NCBI GenBank assembly: GCA_031273805.1 | Contig: JAISRE010000141.1 | Coordinates: forward strand, 1 to 43,439 | DNA length: 43,439 bases | Direction: 5' to 3' | From: Synergistaceae bacterium | Lineage (GTDB): Bacteria > Synergistota > Synergistia > Synergistales > Synergistaceae | In this document: piece after piece, positions 31,634-40,291 of the stretch | How the letters are laid out: every line of letters begins with the position of its first letter | Position numbering within the stretch: position 1 is the stretch's first letter | Made by a program: the position numbers and the translations under genes | The notes under the pieces: model-generated | Told to the model about the DNA's origin: nothing | The model's input: only the letters and a program-made list of their open reading frames with translations | The model's database searches: none

Positions 31634-34362
31634 TTGTTATCTCCCGATGTCTCTTCTATTTCAAGTATCTTTTGTATTAAATTGGAAGCTGAATCGTAGT
31701 TGAAGGATTCTATAGCGGCTCTCACCTGGAAGAGCTGTCTGTCCAGGTGAGGCCCGTAACTCTCGTTAGTTATCCTGTCCATGAGCTCGAGTGCGTCCTC
31801 ATGTTCCAATCCATCCAGCAAAATGCGGGCGTCCTCCAGGAGACTGCGCAGAATCTCAACGTTTCCCATGACCTTTGTCTCATCGACCTGAAATTTTTTC
31901 TCGGAGACTATATCACCGATGAACGAGAACAATTCATTGAGTTTCCGCGTGAAATCCTTGAAATTGTTCTCTATATACTCGTAGTCCTCCGATATAGTGG
32001 CCAACTCCAGGTATCTGGCCTCCTCGGAGATATCCATAGCCCCTATGTTCGCGAGTGAGCTTTTGCAGGAGTGGATATCTATTCTGAAGCTGTCGTAATT
32101 TTTATTCCGCATATAGGCCTCCATGTTCTGGAGTTTCTCCGGGATGCTCGTCATGAACGCCTTGATCACCGCGATATAGGCGCTCTCCGAGCCTCCTATA
32201 TTCGCGAGAGCCATTCCGGTGTCGAGCATCCCGCCTAGCCGTGAGACCAGTGGTTCACCCGAGGGGCGAGTGCTCTGTTTTCTATCGGTCTGCACGGTCT
32301 CGATCTTGCTCTCCGGCAGCCATTTGATGAGGACCCTGTTCAGCTCCGTGAGCTCTATCGGCTTGCTCAGAAAATCATTCATGCCGCAGGAGAGGTAAGT
32401 TTCCTTCATCCCAACCAGCGCGTTGGCGGTCAGAGCTATTATCGGCACATCCTGAAGCCAGCCGGGAGTTTTTCGCAGCGCAATCGTCGCCTCTATCCCG
32501 TTGACCTCCGGCATCATGTGATCCATGAAAATGATGTCGTACTGCTTCTCACGGACCATCTCGTACGCGCTCTTCGCGCTGTTTGCGGAATCGGGCTCTA
32601 TTCCGTACTGTCTGAGCAGTTCGCTCTCCACCATCAGGTTGATATCGTTGTCGTCGACCAGCAGAATCTGGACATCATTGAACCTGATGGAGTCGAGGAC
32701 CATGCGATCCTCCTTCCCTGCGGAGCTGCGAGTGATCACCCTCCTGTTGTTGATTGCCTGGGCCATGCCCATAATCATGAGCGGCTCGAATAATACGGTG
32801 ATATTGGCGCCGGTGTTCTGCTTGGCGGCGGCCCTTATATTTTTTATGGCTATGATATTGCAGTCGTAGGGTATTTCATTCATCTTGGCCGAGACTATGT
32901 TGTGTCCGAAGTTGTATCTGTATACCAAATGGGTGTATGTATTTTTAACGAGCATGGATTGCATGGAGAGCGCGTCATGGCATATGTCGTAGTTAACCCC
33001 CATGTCCTTCAGCATATACCCGTACTCTTCTGCGTGAATATCTTCAGCCAGGATCAACACCCTCTTGGAGAGAGGATTCAGAACGGACGCCAGCGATATG
33101 CTTGACGCGGCTCTCAGCTCCACGGAGAAGAAGAACGAACTCCCCCTGCCATATTCACTCAATACCTCGAGTTTGCCTCCCATCTTGGAGACAAGCCTGC
33201 TGCTTATGGAGAGTCCCAGACCGGCGCCCTCGTTGGTTTCGTTCGTGTGCTCGTTGTTTCTGACGAATGGATGGAATATGCGGGACAGATCCTCCTCCTT
33301 GATCCCTGTGCCGGTATCAGAGACGGAAAATGATATCCGTACCCCGTCCCCCTTGGTTGGTTCACACGCAACCCCCAGATGTACATGCCCCTCGCTGGTG
33401 AATTTGATGGCGTTGTTGAGTAAATTGAGGAGCACCTGCTTCAACCTGAGATCGTCGCAAATTACGGACGAAGGCGTCAGCGGGTCGATGCGCGCGATAA
33501 ATTCTATCCCCTTCTCGGCTGCCCTCAGATGTATAAGTCCGACTATGTCGGTCAGTATCGCTCCGAAGTCCGTCGCGGCCTCCACCAGCTCCAGACGTCC
33601 TGTCTCGATCTTGGAGAAGTCGAGCAGGTCGTTGATTATAGCCAGGAGAGAGTGAGACGCGTTGGTTATGCTCTGTGCGTAACCCCTCTGTATGTCATCC
33701 AGCCTTGTCAGAAGCAGAAGGTCGCTCATTCCCTTTATCACGTTCATTGGGGTGCGTATTTCGTGGCTCATGTTGGCAAGAAAAGTAGTCTTGGCTTTGT
33801 CCGCCGCCTTTGCCCTGTCCACCGCGTCCATGAGTTCAGTGACATCGTGGAGCACGACTACTGCCCCGATGCATTCACCGTATGAGTTTACCGCAGGAGA
33901 TATATATACCTCGATCATCATCGGTTCACCGGAGAGCATGTCGAGCTTATCGCTGAAATGGACGCTCGTTGAATCGCTCAAGACGCTGTTGAAATGATCT
34001 GTCATTTTTTTGATCCACGTCTCTGCCGCGATGCTGGAGAACAACTTCTCGAAGGTCTTCCCCTCCATAGCCCGTTGTCCGGAATATGAAAGGGTGTTCA
34101 TGACCTTGTCCGTGCCTGTCACATATCTCATCTGCTTGTCCAGCACGAAGATCATCACGGGGGACGTCTCCAGGAGCAGGCGATTATAGAGGCTCATCAG
34201 CTCGCTCTCGTCACTCTGAGGTTGAGTGTCGAATTTGGACGCGTCACCAGACCTCAGGTACTCGCTCCCCGGGCCGTTGATTTTTCTTCTGTTTTGGTTG
34301 TACTCCGAAATAATGTCAGCTATTTCGTCGTCGTTGAATCTGTGCCTGTTATCGTCGCTCAT
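31630..34362 (-). CDS. Cytoplasmic PAS hybrid sensor histidine kinase with pseudo-receiver, receiver and Hpt
   Basis: A 910-residue protein without membrane helices. Domains in order: a PAS domain (about 60-180), HisKA with [14 protein letters not shown] (phospho-His near 199), HATPase with [12 protein letters not shown] and [12 protein letters not shown], a first receiver-like domain (about 430-535), a true receiver (about 569-690, [10 protein letters not shown], aspartate in [13 protein letters not shown] near 614, LSKP), and an Hpt domain with [15 protein letters not shown] (His near 764). The first receiver keeps the acidic AED but lacks the aspartate, the threonine and the lysine (LFEPL instead of LxKPL), so it cannot be phosphorylated in the normal way. 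Phosphate would flow His-Asp-His-Asp, probably to the HD-GYP regulator encoded by the overlapping next gene. The signal is unknown. Confidence 0.92.
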   Translation of the reverse strand: MSDDNRHRFNDDEIADIISEYNQNRRKINGPGSEYLRSGDASKFDTQPQSDESELMSLYNRLLLETSPVMIFVLDKQMRYVTGTDKVMNTLSYSGQRAMEGKTFEKLFSSIAAETWIKKMTDHFNSVLSDSTSVHFSDKLDMLSGEPMMIEVYISPAVNSYGECIGAVVVLHDVTELMDAVDRAKAADKAKTTFLANMSHEIRTPMNVIKGMSDLLLLTRLDDIQRGYAQSITNASHSLLAIINDLLDFSKIETGRLELVEAATDFGAILTDIVGLIHLRAAEKGIEFIARIDPLTPSSVICDDLRLKQVLLNLLNNAIKFTSEGHVHLGVACEPTKGDGVRISFSVSDTGTGIKEEDLSRIFHPFVRNNEHTNETNEGAGLGLSISSRLVSKMGGKLEVLSEYGRGSSFFFSVELRAASSISLASVLNPLSKRVLILAEDIHAEEYGYMLKDMGVNYDICHDALSMQSMLVKNTYTHLVYRYNFGHNIVSAKMNEIPYDCNIIAIKNIRAAAKQNTGANITVLFEPLMIMGMAQAINNRRVITRSSAGKEDRMVLDSIRFNDVQILLVDDNDINLMVESELLRQYGIEPDSANSAKSAYEMVREKQYDIIFMDHMMPEVNGIEATIALRKTPGWLQDVPIIALTANALVGMKETYLSCGMNDFLSKPIELTELNRVLIKWLPESKIETVQTDRKQSTRPSGEPLVSRLGGMLDTGMALANIGGSESAYIAVIKAFMTSIPEKLQNMEAYMRNKNYDSFRIDIHSCKSSLANIGAMDISEEARYLELATISEDYEYIENNFKDFTRKLNELFSFIGDIVSEKKFQVDETKVMGNVEILRSLLEDARILLDGLEHEDALELMDRITNESYGPHLDRQLFQVRAAIESFNYDSASNLIQKILEIEETSGDNK

Positions 34363-34534
34363 AGTAGTTTTTCAAAACCAGATTTCCCCGATATTTGATC
34401 TGTTATTAAATCATCGGTTCATTATGGACTAATACATTTTGATCGTTTGGCAAAACGACCAGCAGTAACTTATATTATAACAGCAGAATATTAAAAATAA
34501 CACTATCAATCGCCCTCGCGCCGAATGACCTATT

Positions 34535-34578
34535 CTGTCGTTCTCCAGCTTGACCGGAGGACCCACGGATGTGCATAA
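34535..34578 (+). repeat. CTCCGG repeat, single unit
   Basis: CTGTCGTTCTCCAGCTTGA then CCGGAGGACCCACGGA. The left arm has two changes (TTCTCCAG), so the stem is weakened; this looks like a decaying copy. It lies 4 bases before a palindromic element. Confidence 0.75.
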
Positions 34579-34582
34579 ACTT

Positions 34583-34695
34583 AGGGAACCGCTGATTAAT
34601 TCGCTTAAGCGACGTTTTGCTGTTTAGGAGCACGGACGCAGCAAGGGTTAAAATCTTCACCCTTTAGGCTCCTAACGATAAATCAGCTCTTCCTT
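34583..34695. repeat. MITE-like palindromic element, subfamily 2
   Basis: A 113-bp element with ends AGGGAACCGCTGATTAATTC and GATAAATCAGCTCTTCCTT. It is homologous, in reverse orientation, to the copy at 28112-28223. The next element begins at the following bases, so the two abut end to end. Confidence 0.75.
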
Positions 34696-34696
34696 A

Positions 34697-34781
34697 GGGA
34701 AACGCTGATTCAATGTTCTTTGCGGCGAAATGGAGCGAATCCGCCCATTGCAGCCCAAAGGTTATTAAATCAGCGTTTCCC
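34697..34781. repeat. MITE-like palindromic element, subfamily 1
   Basis: An 85-bp element with nearly perfect ends GGGAAACGCTGATTCAAT and ATTAAATCAGCGTTTCCC, and the interior GCCCATTGCAGCCCAAAGG shared with 17149-17221. Its right end reaches into the sugar-nucleotide dehydratase gene and supplies that gene's last three codons and stop. Confidence 0.8.
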
Positions 34782-36605
34782 CAGAGAGAAGATCGCCTCG
34801 CGCAGTGCGGCGTCGCCCTGTCTTAAAGCCAGTATGCTCTCCACCTCGCTGATCAGATTGCCGTTCTCTCGCCCTAAAATCGACAGAAAGATCTTATCGT
34901 GGCTGGTCCGGTCGACGTGCGCCGGATCGTAAAAGAGCTCCTCAAAGAGCTTTTCCCCGGGCCGGACTCCGGTGAACTCTATCCTGATATCCGTGTAGGG
35001 TTCATGACCGTGGAGGCGGATCAGCATCTCGGCCATCTCCGCGATATTGACCGGCTCTCCCATATCCAGAACATAGAGTTCGCCGCCGCGTCCCATCGAC
35101 GCCGCTTGCAGGACCAGACTGACGGCCTCGGGTATCAGCATGAAGTATCTGCGCATGTCTGGATGCGTCACTGTGACGGGGCCGCCTCGGGCAATCTGTT
35201 TTTCGAAGAGGGGGACGACGCTGCCTCTGCTCCCCAGCACGTTCCCGAACCTCACCGCTATGAACCTGGATGCCTCATGAGTCTCCTGAGCGTTGCGGAG
35301 CAATCTCTCCGCAATGCGTTTTGTGGCGCCCATCACACTCGACGGGCGCACCGCCTTGTCCGTCGATATCATGACAAATCGCTCCACGCCATGTCTGCCC
35401 GCTGTATCAGCTATCGTCCATGTGCCCAGCGCGTTTACCCTGAGAGCCTCGCGAGGATTCTCCTCCATCAGCGGCACGTGTTTGTGCGCCGCCGCGTGGA
35501 ACACCACCTCCGGTCGATGCTGTTCGAATATGTCCTCCATAGTGCGCCGGTCGGCTGTATCGGCTATTATCGGTCGGCATGGCGTGGAGATGCCGGACTC
35601 GCTCAGTTTTGCCTGCAGATTATATATCGACTGCTCCCCATGTCCGAGTATAAGCAGCTCTCCTGGGGAGTGGCCGGCTATCTGAGCGCAGATCTCGCTT
35701 CCTATCGACCCGCCGGCCCCCGTCACAAGCACCCTCTTGCCGGAGATGACAGTGTCGATCTGCGCCTCGTCAAGGCGGATAGGTTCACGCCTCAAGAGGT
35801 CCTGCAGTTCGACCGGCCTCATTCTGCCGGCCTCTATTCTGCCGTCTGCTAGCTCTCTGAGGCTTGGGAGCACCCTGACATCGATATTGAGATGAGCCAG
35901 CGCGTCCAGGTATTTTCTAACCTTGGCGCCGTCCGCAGACGGGATGGCGATCAGCGCGACCTCCGCCCTGTTTTGCGCGGCGATCCCGATCAGCTCACTG
36001 TCACTGCCCAGGACCGGAAGGCCGGCTATTATCCTTCCCCTTTTCTGGGGATCGTCGTCTATGAAGCCTATCGTGGATAGGTCCGAGCCTTTTCGTTGGA
36101 GGTCGCGGGCTATATACGCCCCGGCCTCGCCGGCGCCTATTATAATTGTCTTTTTCCGCCGTATGTCCGGGATGCTGTTCGAGGAGAGAGAGAACTCGGC
36201 GAGGCGCCAGGACGCCCTGATCGCTCCTATGAATACCAGCCCCGCGAACAGCGTTATCGCGAGTGAGGTTCGGGGTATCCTGAGGAGTTTGGAGAAGGAG
36301 TTCACGCATAAAAACAGAGCGCTCCCGAAGATGTAGGCCCTCGTCAGCCGCGCGTACTCCTCCACGCTGGCCTGCGGCCAGTGCACTCTGTATATTCCCA
36401 TCAGCCACAGCAGGAGCGTTACACACGCCGGATAGGCTGCCGCCATACGGATAAGCTCCCAGCGATACGCGGGAGAGATCATCAGCGTCAGCCTCATCGC
36501 GAAGCCCATGTAGACAGACGCGGCGAGAAGCAGCAGGTCAAGAAGCAGTACGCGTCTGTTGCGCGACGCCATCCGCAGCCAGATCTGAATGAGTTTCTCC
36601 CTCAA
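34770..36605 (-). CDS. Membrane-anchored UDP-sugar 4,6-dehydratase (WbpM/CapD family)
   Basis: A 611-residue enzyme of cell-surface polysaccharide or glycoprotein-sugar synthesis. Four N-terminal membrane helices (about 15-130) are followed by a first Rossmann domain with IIIGAGEAGAYIAR (near 152) and a short-chain dehydrogenase domain with VLVTGAGGSIGSEIC (near 290), FHAAAHKHVPLMEE and STDKAVRPSSVMGATKR. The active-site pattern S-M-K replaces the Y-x-x-x-K of typical epimerases, as in WbpM-type dehydratases that convert UDP-GlcNAc to a 4-keto-6-deoxy sugar. The length is usual. The C-terminus GKR and the TGA stop are encoded by the end of a palindromic element. No other polysaccharide gene lies beside it. 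Confidence 0.9.
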   Translation of the reverse strand: MREKLIQIWLRMASRNRRVLLLDLLLLAASVYMGFAMRLTLMISPAYRWELIRMAAAYPACVTLLLWLMGIYRVHWPQASVEEYARLTRAYIFGSALFLCVNSFSKLLRIPRTSLAITLFAGLVFIGAIRASWRLAEFSLSSNSIPDIRRKKTIIIGAGEAGAYIARDLQRKGSDLSTIGFIDDDPQKRGRIIAGLPVLGSDSELIGIAAQNRAEVALIAIPSADGAKVRKYLDALAHLNIDVRVLPSLRELADGRIEAGRMRPVELQDLLRREPIRLDEAQIDTVISGKRVLVTGAGGSIGSEICAQIAGHSPGELLILGHGEQSIYNLQAKLSESGISTPCRPIIADTADRRTMEDIFEQHRPEVVFHAAAHKHVPLMEENPREALRVNALGTWTIADTAGRHGVERFVMISTDKAVRPSSVMGATKRIAERLLRNAQETHEASRFIAVRFGNVLGSRGSVVPLFEKQIARGGPVTVTHPDMRRYFMLIPEAVSLVLQAASMGRGGELYVLDMGEPVNIAEMAEMLIRLHGHEPYTDIRIEFTGVRPGEKLFEELFYDPAHVDRTSHDKIFLSILGRENGNLISEVESILALRQGDAALREAIFSLGKR

Positions 36606-36632
36606 TATCGTATCCCCTGATGTGTAATGCCG

Positions 36633-37082
36633 TTAAATTATGAGTTTCCCTCCGCGGTTGCCCGATCCAGGAGGAGGAGAGAGTTTGTCGAGCTGATGAA
36701 GTACCTCCGGAGAGGCTACTGTCAGTGTGGATTTTCTTGATTCCTCGCGCGCGTACTCCTTGATTTTTTTCTCGTATTCCTCCATCGAGCGTCTTATGGA
36801 CTGCACATCTCCACGGACCCACTGAAGGATGCTCTCGGCCACGGCGTTCAGCACATCTTCGCTGGGTTCCTCCTGGATTAGTCCAAGTTCTTTGAGCATG
36901 TGGTGCTCGTCCCTGAGGGAATCCTTTATATCCTGATCCGTGATCAGCCCTTTTTTATACAAAACTCTCACAACTACGTTGAAACGGGTTTTGTTGTTCT
37001 CATCGTTCATGGTCAGCGACTCTACTTTGGAGAGCAGCATCGTTATGACCTCTTCGAGGCTTATTTGCATCGGCATTGCCAT
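36633..37082 (-). CDS. Small helical protein of unknown function
   Basis: A 149-residue soluble protein that I do not recognise. It is mostly helical: ISLEEVITMLLSKVESLTMN, VVVRVLYKKGLITDQDIKDS, then a charged coiled-coil-like stretch around RRSMEEYEKKIKEYAREESR, and a Gly/Pro tail ending GGKLII. The ATG at 37082 is preferred, with GGGGGA 6 bases upstream; longer in-frame starts up to 37115 lack such a site. It is 27 bases upstream of the dehydratase gene on the same strand, so cotranscription is likely. Confidence 0.65.
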   Translation of the reverse strand: MAMPMQISLEEVITMLLSKVESLTMNDENNKTRFNVVVRVLYKKGLITDQDIKDSLRDEHHMLKELGLIQEEPSEDVLNAVAESILQWVRGDVQSIRRSMEEYEKKIKEYAREESRKSTLTVASPEVLHQLDKLSPPPGSGNRGGKLII

Positions 37083-37124
37083 ATTCATTCCCCCATACAT
37101 TTTTATGTCACACACATTGGTATT

Positions 37125-37226
37125 TTAACATAAAAAAAGGGTAAGCAATTCTTCTTCATCATCAGGAACATGTACGTTACCCAAAAAGCCTTCCAACTCA
37201 AAAATATCGACTGGTTTTTTAAGCAT
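37125..37226 (-). CDS. Possible 33-residue protein or gene remnant
   Basis: An ATG-initiated frame encodes a 33-residue peptide starting MLKKPVDIFELEGFLG and continuing through an acidic stretch (VPDDEEELL). The composition is protein-like, and the GxLG..DDxxxxL pattern faintly recalls the C-terminus of DUF2281/VapB-type antitoxins. There is no Shine-Dalgarno site. It may equally be chance or a relic. It sits in the 334-base spacer between divergent genes. Confidence 0.2.
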   Translation of the reverse strand: MLKKPVDIFELEGFLGNVHVPDDEEELLTLFLC

Positions 37227-37310
37227 ATACGCAACTTACTACGGCAATAATTAGTCAATTTACGAATAGGCAAATATCACTGAATTCGGTATATTCATTC
37301 TAATTTGTGG

Positions 37311-37316
37311 TATAGT
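37311..37316 (+). promoter_or_regulatory. Possible extended -10 for the membrane-protein gene
   Basis: TGGTATAGT is an extended -10 (TG, one base, TATAGT) without a good -35. It is 100 bases before the TTG start of the next gene, in an AT-rich spacer otherwise lacking signals. Confidence 0.3.
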
Positions 37317-37416
37317 AGCATGAAAGTGCAGATTGAGTATTTAATTCTAAGTAACCGTTGACGCAGGTGCTTTTCTAGTGATGTGCCTATTTTTTATATA
37401 AAGAGGTATAGCTGGT

Positions 37417-38289
37417 TTGGCTGACGCTAAAGTATATTTCAAACGTTCAGTAACCTTCGCATTGGAGTCGTCGCTCTTCGCTCTCTTGGGGTATGTGCTG
37501 TACCATCTTTATCTGAAGTCCGTCGGCGAACAGTTCAGAGCGACCAATATATCGCGTATTATGCTGTTTGTTCAGCTGCTTGTTTACATGTGCGTCTCCG
37601 TGATTAATCTGCTGCCGGCTATGATAATACGCTTTTTAGTCGTGAGAGAGCCTCTCTCTGGAGGAGACGCCCGGTTAGCCTCGGTGGTTCACTATGCCAC
37701 AATTTCTCTCGTCGCAGTGACCCCGTATCAAATTTTAACCGGCGAGATATCACTTGGCTCTGTATATGTGATTTTTATGCTGCTCGCCAGGCTCTTTTGG
37801 GCGCTGCTCTCTTACGTCGCCGCGTATGTGATAATCGTCATACCACAGACGCATACGGATCCCGTGAACGAGCATATCGTTCCTCTGGATGACTCTATGC
37901 TCTGTCTGGGCGCCCTGGGCGAGTTCATGAGTATATTAAGAGGCCGGCTGGGCGCCGGTTATCCTATGGAGAGCCTGTGGCGGCCTGTATATGCCTATCT
38001 CAAAAATGAAGAGCTGATGAAAAAACTGATTACGACTAAGGGTTTGGCTCATGACCAGATTGTCCTGAACGCGGTTGGCAGCATGGCCTTCAGACTCCTC
38101 TCCAGCGGAGAGCTTCATTCCTCGCGCGGCGTACTGACCCCGGAGGGGGAGTATGTCAGGGAAGTATGGATGAACGCAGGCAGCGAGCTGGTAAATCGCA
38201 TGTACAGCAGCCCCGAGGAGATGAAGCGGGGGACCGAAATGATGGATGCCGCAGTCGCGGCCTCGGGAGACCGGGATAAAGGAGAATAG
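37417..38289 (+). CDS. Integral membrane protein of unknown function
   Basis: A 290-residue protein with about four or five membrane helices in its first 150 residues (for example FALLGYVLYHLYL, IMLFVQLLVYMCVSVINLLP and VIFMLLARLFWALLSYVAAYVIIVI), then a cytoplasmic domain of about 140 residues that looks helical (GLAHDQIVLNAVGSMAFRLL, REVWMNAGSELVNRMYSS). I do not recognise a family. The TTG start has AGAGGT about 9 bases upstream. It ends one base before the GTG of the racemase-like gene, so the two are a translationally linked pair, and a role in transport or sensing linked to that enzyme is possible but unproven. Confidence 0.7.
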   Translation: MADAKVYFKRSVTFALESSLFALLGYVLYHLYLKSVGEQFRATNISRIMLFVQLLVYMCVSVINLLPAMIIRFLVVREPLSGGDARLASVVHYATISLVAVTPYQILTGEISLGSVYVIFMLLARLFWALLSYVAAYVIIVIPQTHTDPVNEHIVPLDDSMLCLGALGEFMSILRGRLGAGYPMESLWRPVYAYLKNEELMKKLITTKGLAHDQIVLNAVGSMAFRLLSSGELHSSRGVLTPEGEYVREVWMNAGSELVNRMYSSPEEMKRGTEMMDAAVAASGDRDKGE

Positions 38290-38290
38290 A

Positions 38291-39379
38291 GTGAGATACC
38301 CTGTTTTGAGAATAATCAAGGATAAAGTTCTGTCGAACGCGCGTGTAATAGCGGATATGTGCGGCTCTCTCGAAATAGATGTTTGGGGGGTTACCAAGGG
38401 ACTTTCAGGCGACCCGAGGCTTGCCGCGCTGTACGAGGAGGCCGGTTTTAAAGGGGTATCCGACAGCAGGATTCGCAACCTTAAAAAAATAAAAATGTCC
38501 GGCGTCTCTCTGCCGAGGCAGCTCATGCGGATTGCGATGCGCTCAGAGCTGGAGGACATGCCGGATATCGTCGATGTCTCATTGCAGTCGGAGCCGGAGA
38601 CGATCAGGCGTCTTGACGAAATATACGCGCGCAGGGGAGTGACCGGCCAGGTATTGCTGATGATAGATGTCGGCGACCTGCGCGAGGGGTTTTGGCCGAG
38701 GGAGCTGCCGCGCGCCGGCGAATACTTCCACGATCTCAGAGGCGGGGTTGAGATCACGGGGGTAGCCGCTAATTTCGCGTGCGCGTCCGGTCTCCTGCCG
38801 TCTCCTGAGAATTTGGAGAGGCTGGTCTCGTACAGGGACATGCTTCAGGACTCGCTGGACTACGAGTTGCCGGTGATAAGCGTCGGCGGCACCTGCTGTC
38901 TTAAACTCATAGAGGAGAAAAAAGTCCCCCGTCAGGTCAATCAGGTGCGCGTATGCGAGGGCGTTCTTCTTGGCATGGATACGGCTTTCAATCGGGAGAT
39001 ACCTTATCTGGAGCGTGACGCCCTGACGATAGTTGCCGAGATAATCGAGTGCAAGCACAAACCGAGCGTGCCCAGCGGAGAGATCGGTCTGCAGTCCTTC
39101 GGGGAGAGACCCATATTTATAGATCGCGGCATGAGGAAACGAGCCCTCCTTGGCATTGGGCGTCAGGATGTGAATGTGGACAGGATAATACCTCTGGAGC
39201 AGGGAGTACATATTGTAACGGCGTCGAGCGATCACCTTATAGTGGACGTAACAGAGGCGGATTCCACGTGCTCCGGTGAGGATTTTTACAAACTTGGGGA
39301 CACCATAAGTTTCAGGCCGCTTTATCCCGCTATGCTGGCAGCTTCCACATCGGAGTTCGTCGAGCTCTGCTTTGAATAA
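38291..39379 (+). CDS. Ornithine/alanine racemase family PLP enzyme
   Basis: A 362-residue fold-type III PLP enzyme that matches the ornithine racemase / alanine racemase-like family. YPVLRIIKDKVLSNARVIAD is the family start. VTKGLSGDP carries the PLP lysine, followed by GVSDSRIRNLKK, LMIDVGDLREGFWP, ISVGGTCCLKLIE, VRVCEGVLLG and IDRGMRKRALLGIGRQDVN. The last segments set it apart from ordinary alanine racemases. It probably interconverts L- and D-ornithine or a similar amino acid, feeding fermentation of ornithine. The GTG at 38291 follows AAGGAG by about 6 bases. In this window pruA is the only other enzyme of ornithine/proline use. Confidence 0.87.
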   Translation: MRYPVLRIIKDKVLSNARVIADMCGSLEIDVWGVTKGLSGDPRLAALYEEAGFKGVSDSRIRNLKKIKMSGVSLPRQLMRIAMRSELEDMPDIVDVSLQSEPETIRRLDEIYARRGVTGQVLLMIDVGDLREGFWPRELPRAGEYFHDLRGGVEITGVAANFACASGLLPSPENLERLVSYRDMLQDSLDYELPVISVGGTCCLKLIEEKKVPRQVNQVRVCEGVLLGMDTAFNREIPYLERDALTIVAEIIECKHKPSVPSGEIGLQSFGERPIFIDRGMRKRALLGIGRQDVNVDRIIPLEQGVHIVTASSDHLIVDVTEADSTCSGEDFYKLGDTISFRPLYPAMLAASTSEFVELCFE

Positions 39380-39402
39380 GGGGCTGGCTTGGCGACACTG
39401 GC

Positions 39403-39432
39403 TTGACATAGTATAACTATTGAGGCTAAACT
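39403..39432 (+). promoter_or_regulatory. Putative promoter and direct repeats before the metal-responsive repressor
   Basis: TTGACA (39403-39408) and TAAACT (39427-39432) are 18 bases apart. TTGAGG occurs twice (39420 and 39432), 12 bases apart, overlapping the -10, which suits self-repression by the DtxR-family protein. The spacer from 39380 to 39595 has no gene that I can support. Confidence 0.4.
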
Positions 39433-39595
39433 TGAGGTGCAATTGCTATATAGCGCCGCCAGATCTTAAGGGAGGCTGATTTATTGTCAGAGGGCTAAAG
39501 AAGAGGACGGGACAGCCCTTGTATTTTTGAACGACCGGACGGTGAGGTTGTTTGGACAATTTAATTCAGCGATTTTCCCATTATTAGGAGAAGAT

Positions 39596-40270
39596 ATGAA
39601 CTTAACTGCGAGGGTCGAGGACTATCTTGAGGCTATTTTGGAAATAGAGATGTCTGGAGAGGTTGCCACTGTCACGCAGATGGCAAAAAATCTGGGCGTG
39701 ACGAAAGCGACCATAACCGCTGCCCTAAAAAAGCTGAAGTCGGATGGATTCCTGGAGCACGAGCGTTATGGGGATGTAAATCTGACCGCCGAAGGGCGAG
39801 GCAAAGCGCTGGCCATATACAGAAGGCACGAATTTTTGACGGATTTCTTCGTGAGGATTCTTGGTTTCTCCAGAGATCGGGCGCAGAAGGTTGCCTGTGT
39901 TATGGAGCACGAGATAGACGAAATCACCGAGCGCCGCCTCGCCGCGTTCACTGACGCCATATCATTGGCCGAGCGCAACAGCGAGGTCTGGCTGAGAGAG
40001 CTTCTGGAAAAGCTGGACTCGCCGAATGATCTTCCCATACCGCTCTGTCTCATGGAGAACGGGTCGAATGGCGTGATAGCTCGTATAACCGCTCAATATG
40101 AGCTTCGTAAGCGCTTGAGCGCGGCTGGTTTTATTCCCGGCGCCGAGATCTTCGATATCAAAAAGTCCGACGGCAGTCAGGGGCTGTATTTTGTCTTCAG
40201 CATGAACGGGATGGAGATCAAGTTCGGAATCTCCGAGGCATCCGCCATCTGGCTTTATCAGCCGAAATAG
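39596..40270 (+). CDS. DtxR/MntR-family metal-dependent repressor
   Basis: A 224-residue repressor: winged helix (about 1-70, with VTQMAKNLGVTKATITAALK as recognition region), dimerisation/metal domain (about 70-140) and an SH3-like FeoA-type C-terminal domain (about 150-224). Metal ligands can be placed by motif: Asp and Glu in VEDYLEAI, as in MntR; His in YRRHEFL; and CVMEH, whose cysteine matches DtxR Cys102 where MntR has glutamate. The metal (iron or manganese) is therefore not settled. AGGAGA lies 4 bases before the ATG; an in-frame GTG/TTG extension upstream lacks a site. No transporter gene is beside it, so its targets are elsewhere. Confidence 0.88.
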   Translation: MNLTARVEDYLEAILEIEMSGEVATVTQMAKNLGVTKATITAALKKLKSDGFLEHERYGDVNLTAEGRGKALAIYRRHEFLTDFFVRILGFSRDRAQKVACVMEHEIDEITERRLAAFTDAISLAERNSEVWLRELLEKLDSPNDLPIPLCLMENGSNGVIARITAQYELRKRLSAAGFIPGAEIFDIKKSDGSQGLYFVFSMNGMEIKFGISEASAIWLYQPK

Positions 40271-40291
40271 GCGTCTGCTCGATTCCGGGGC

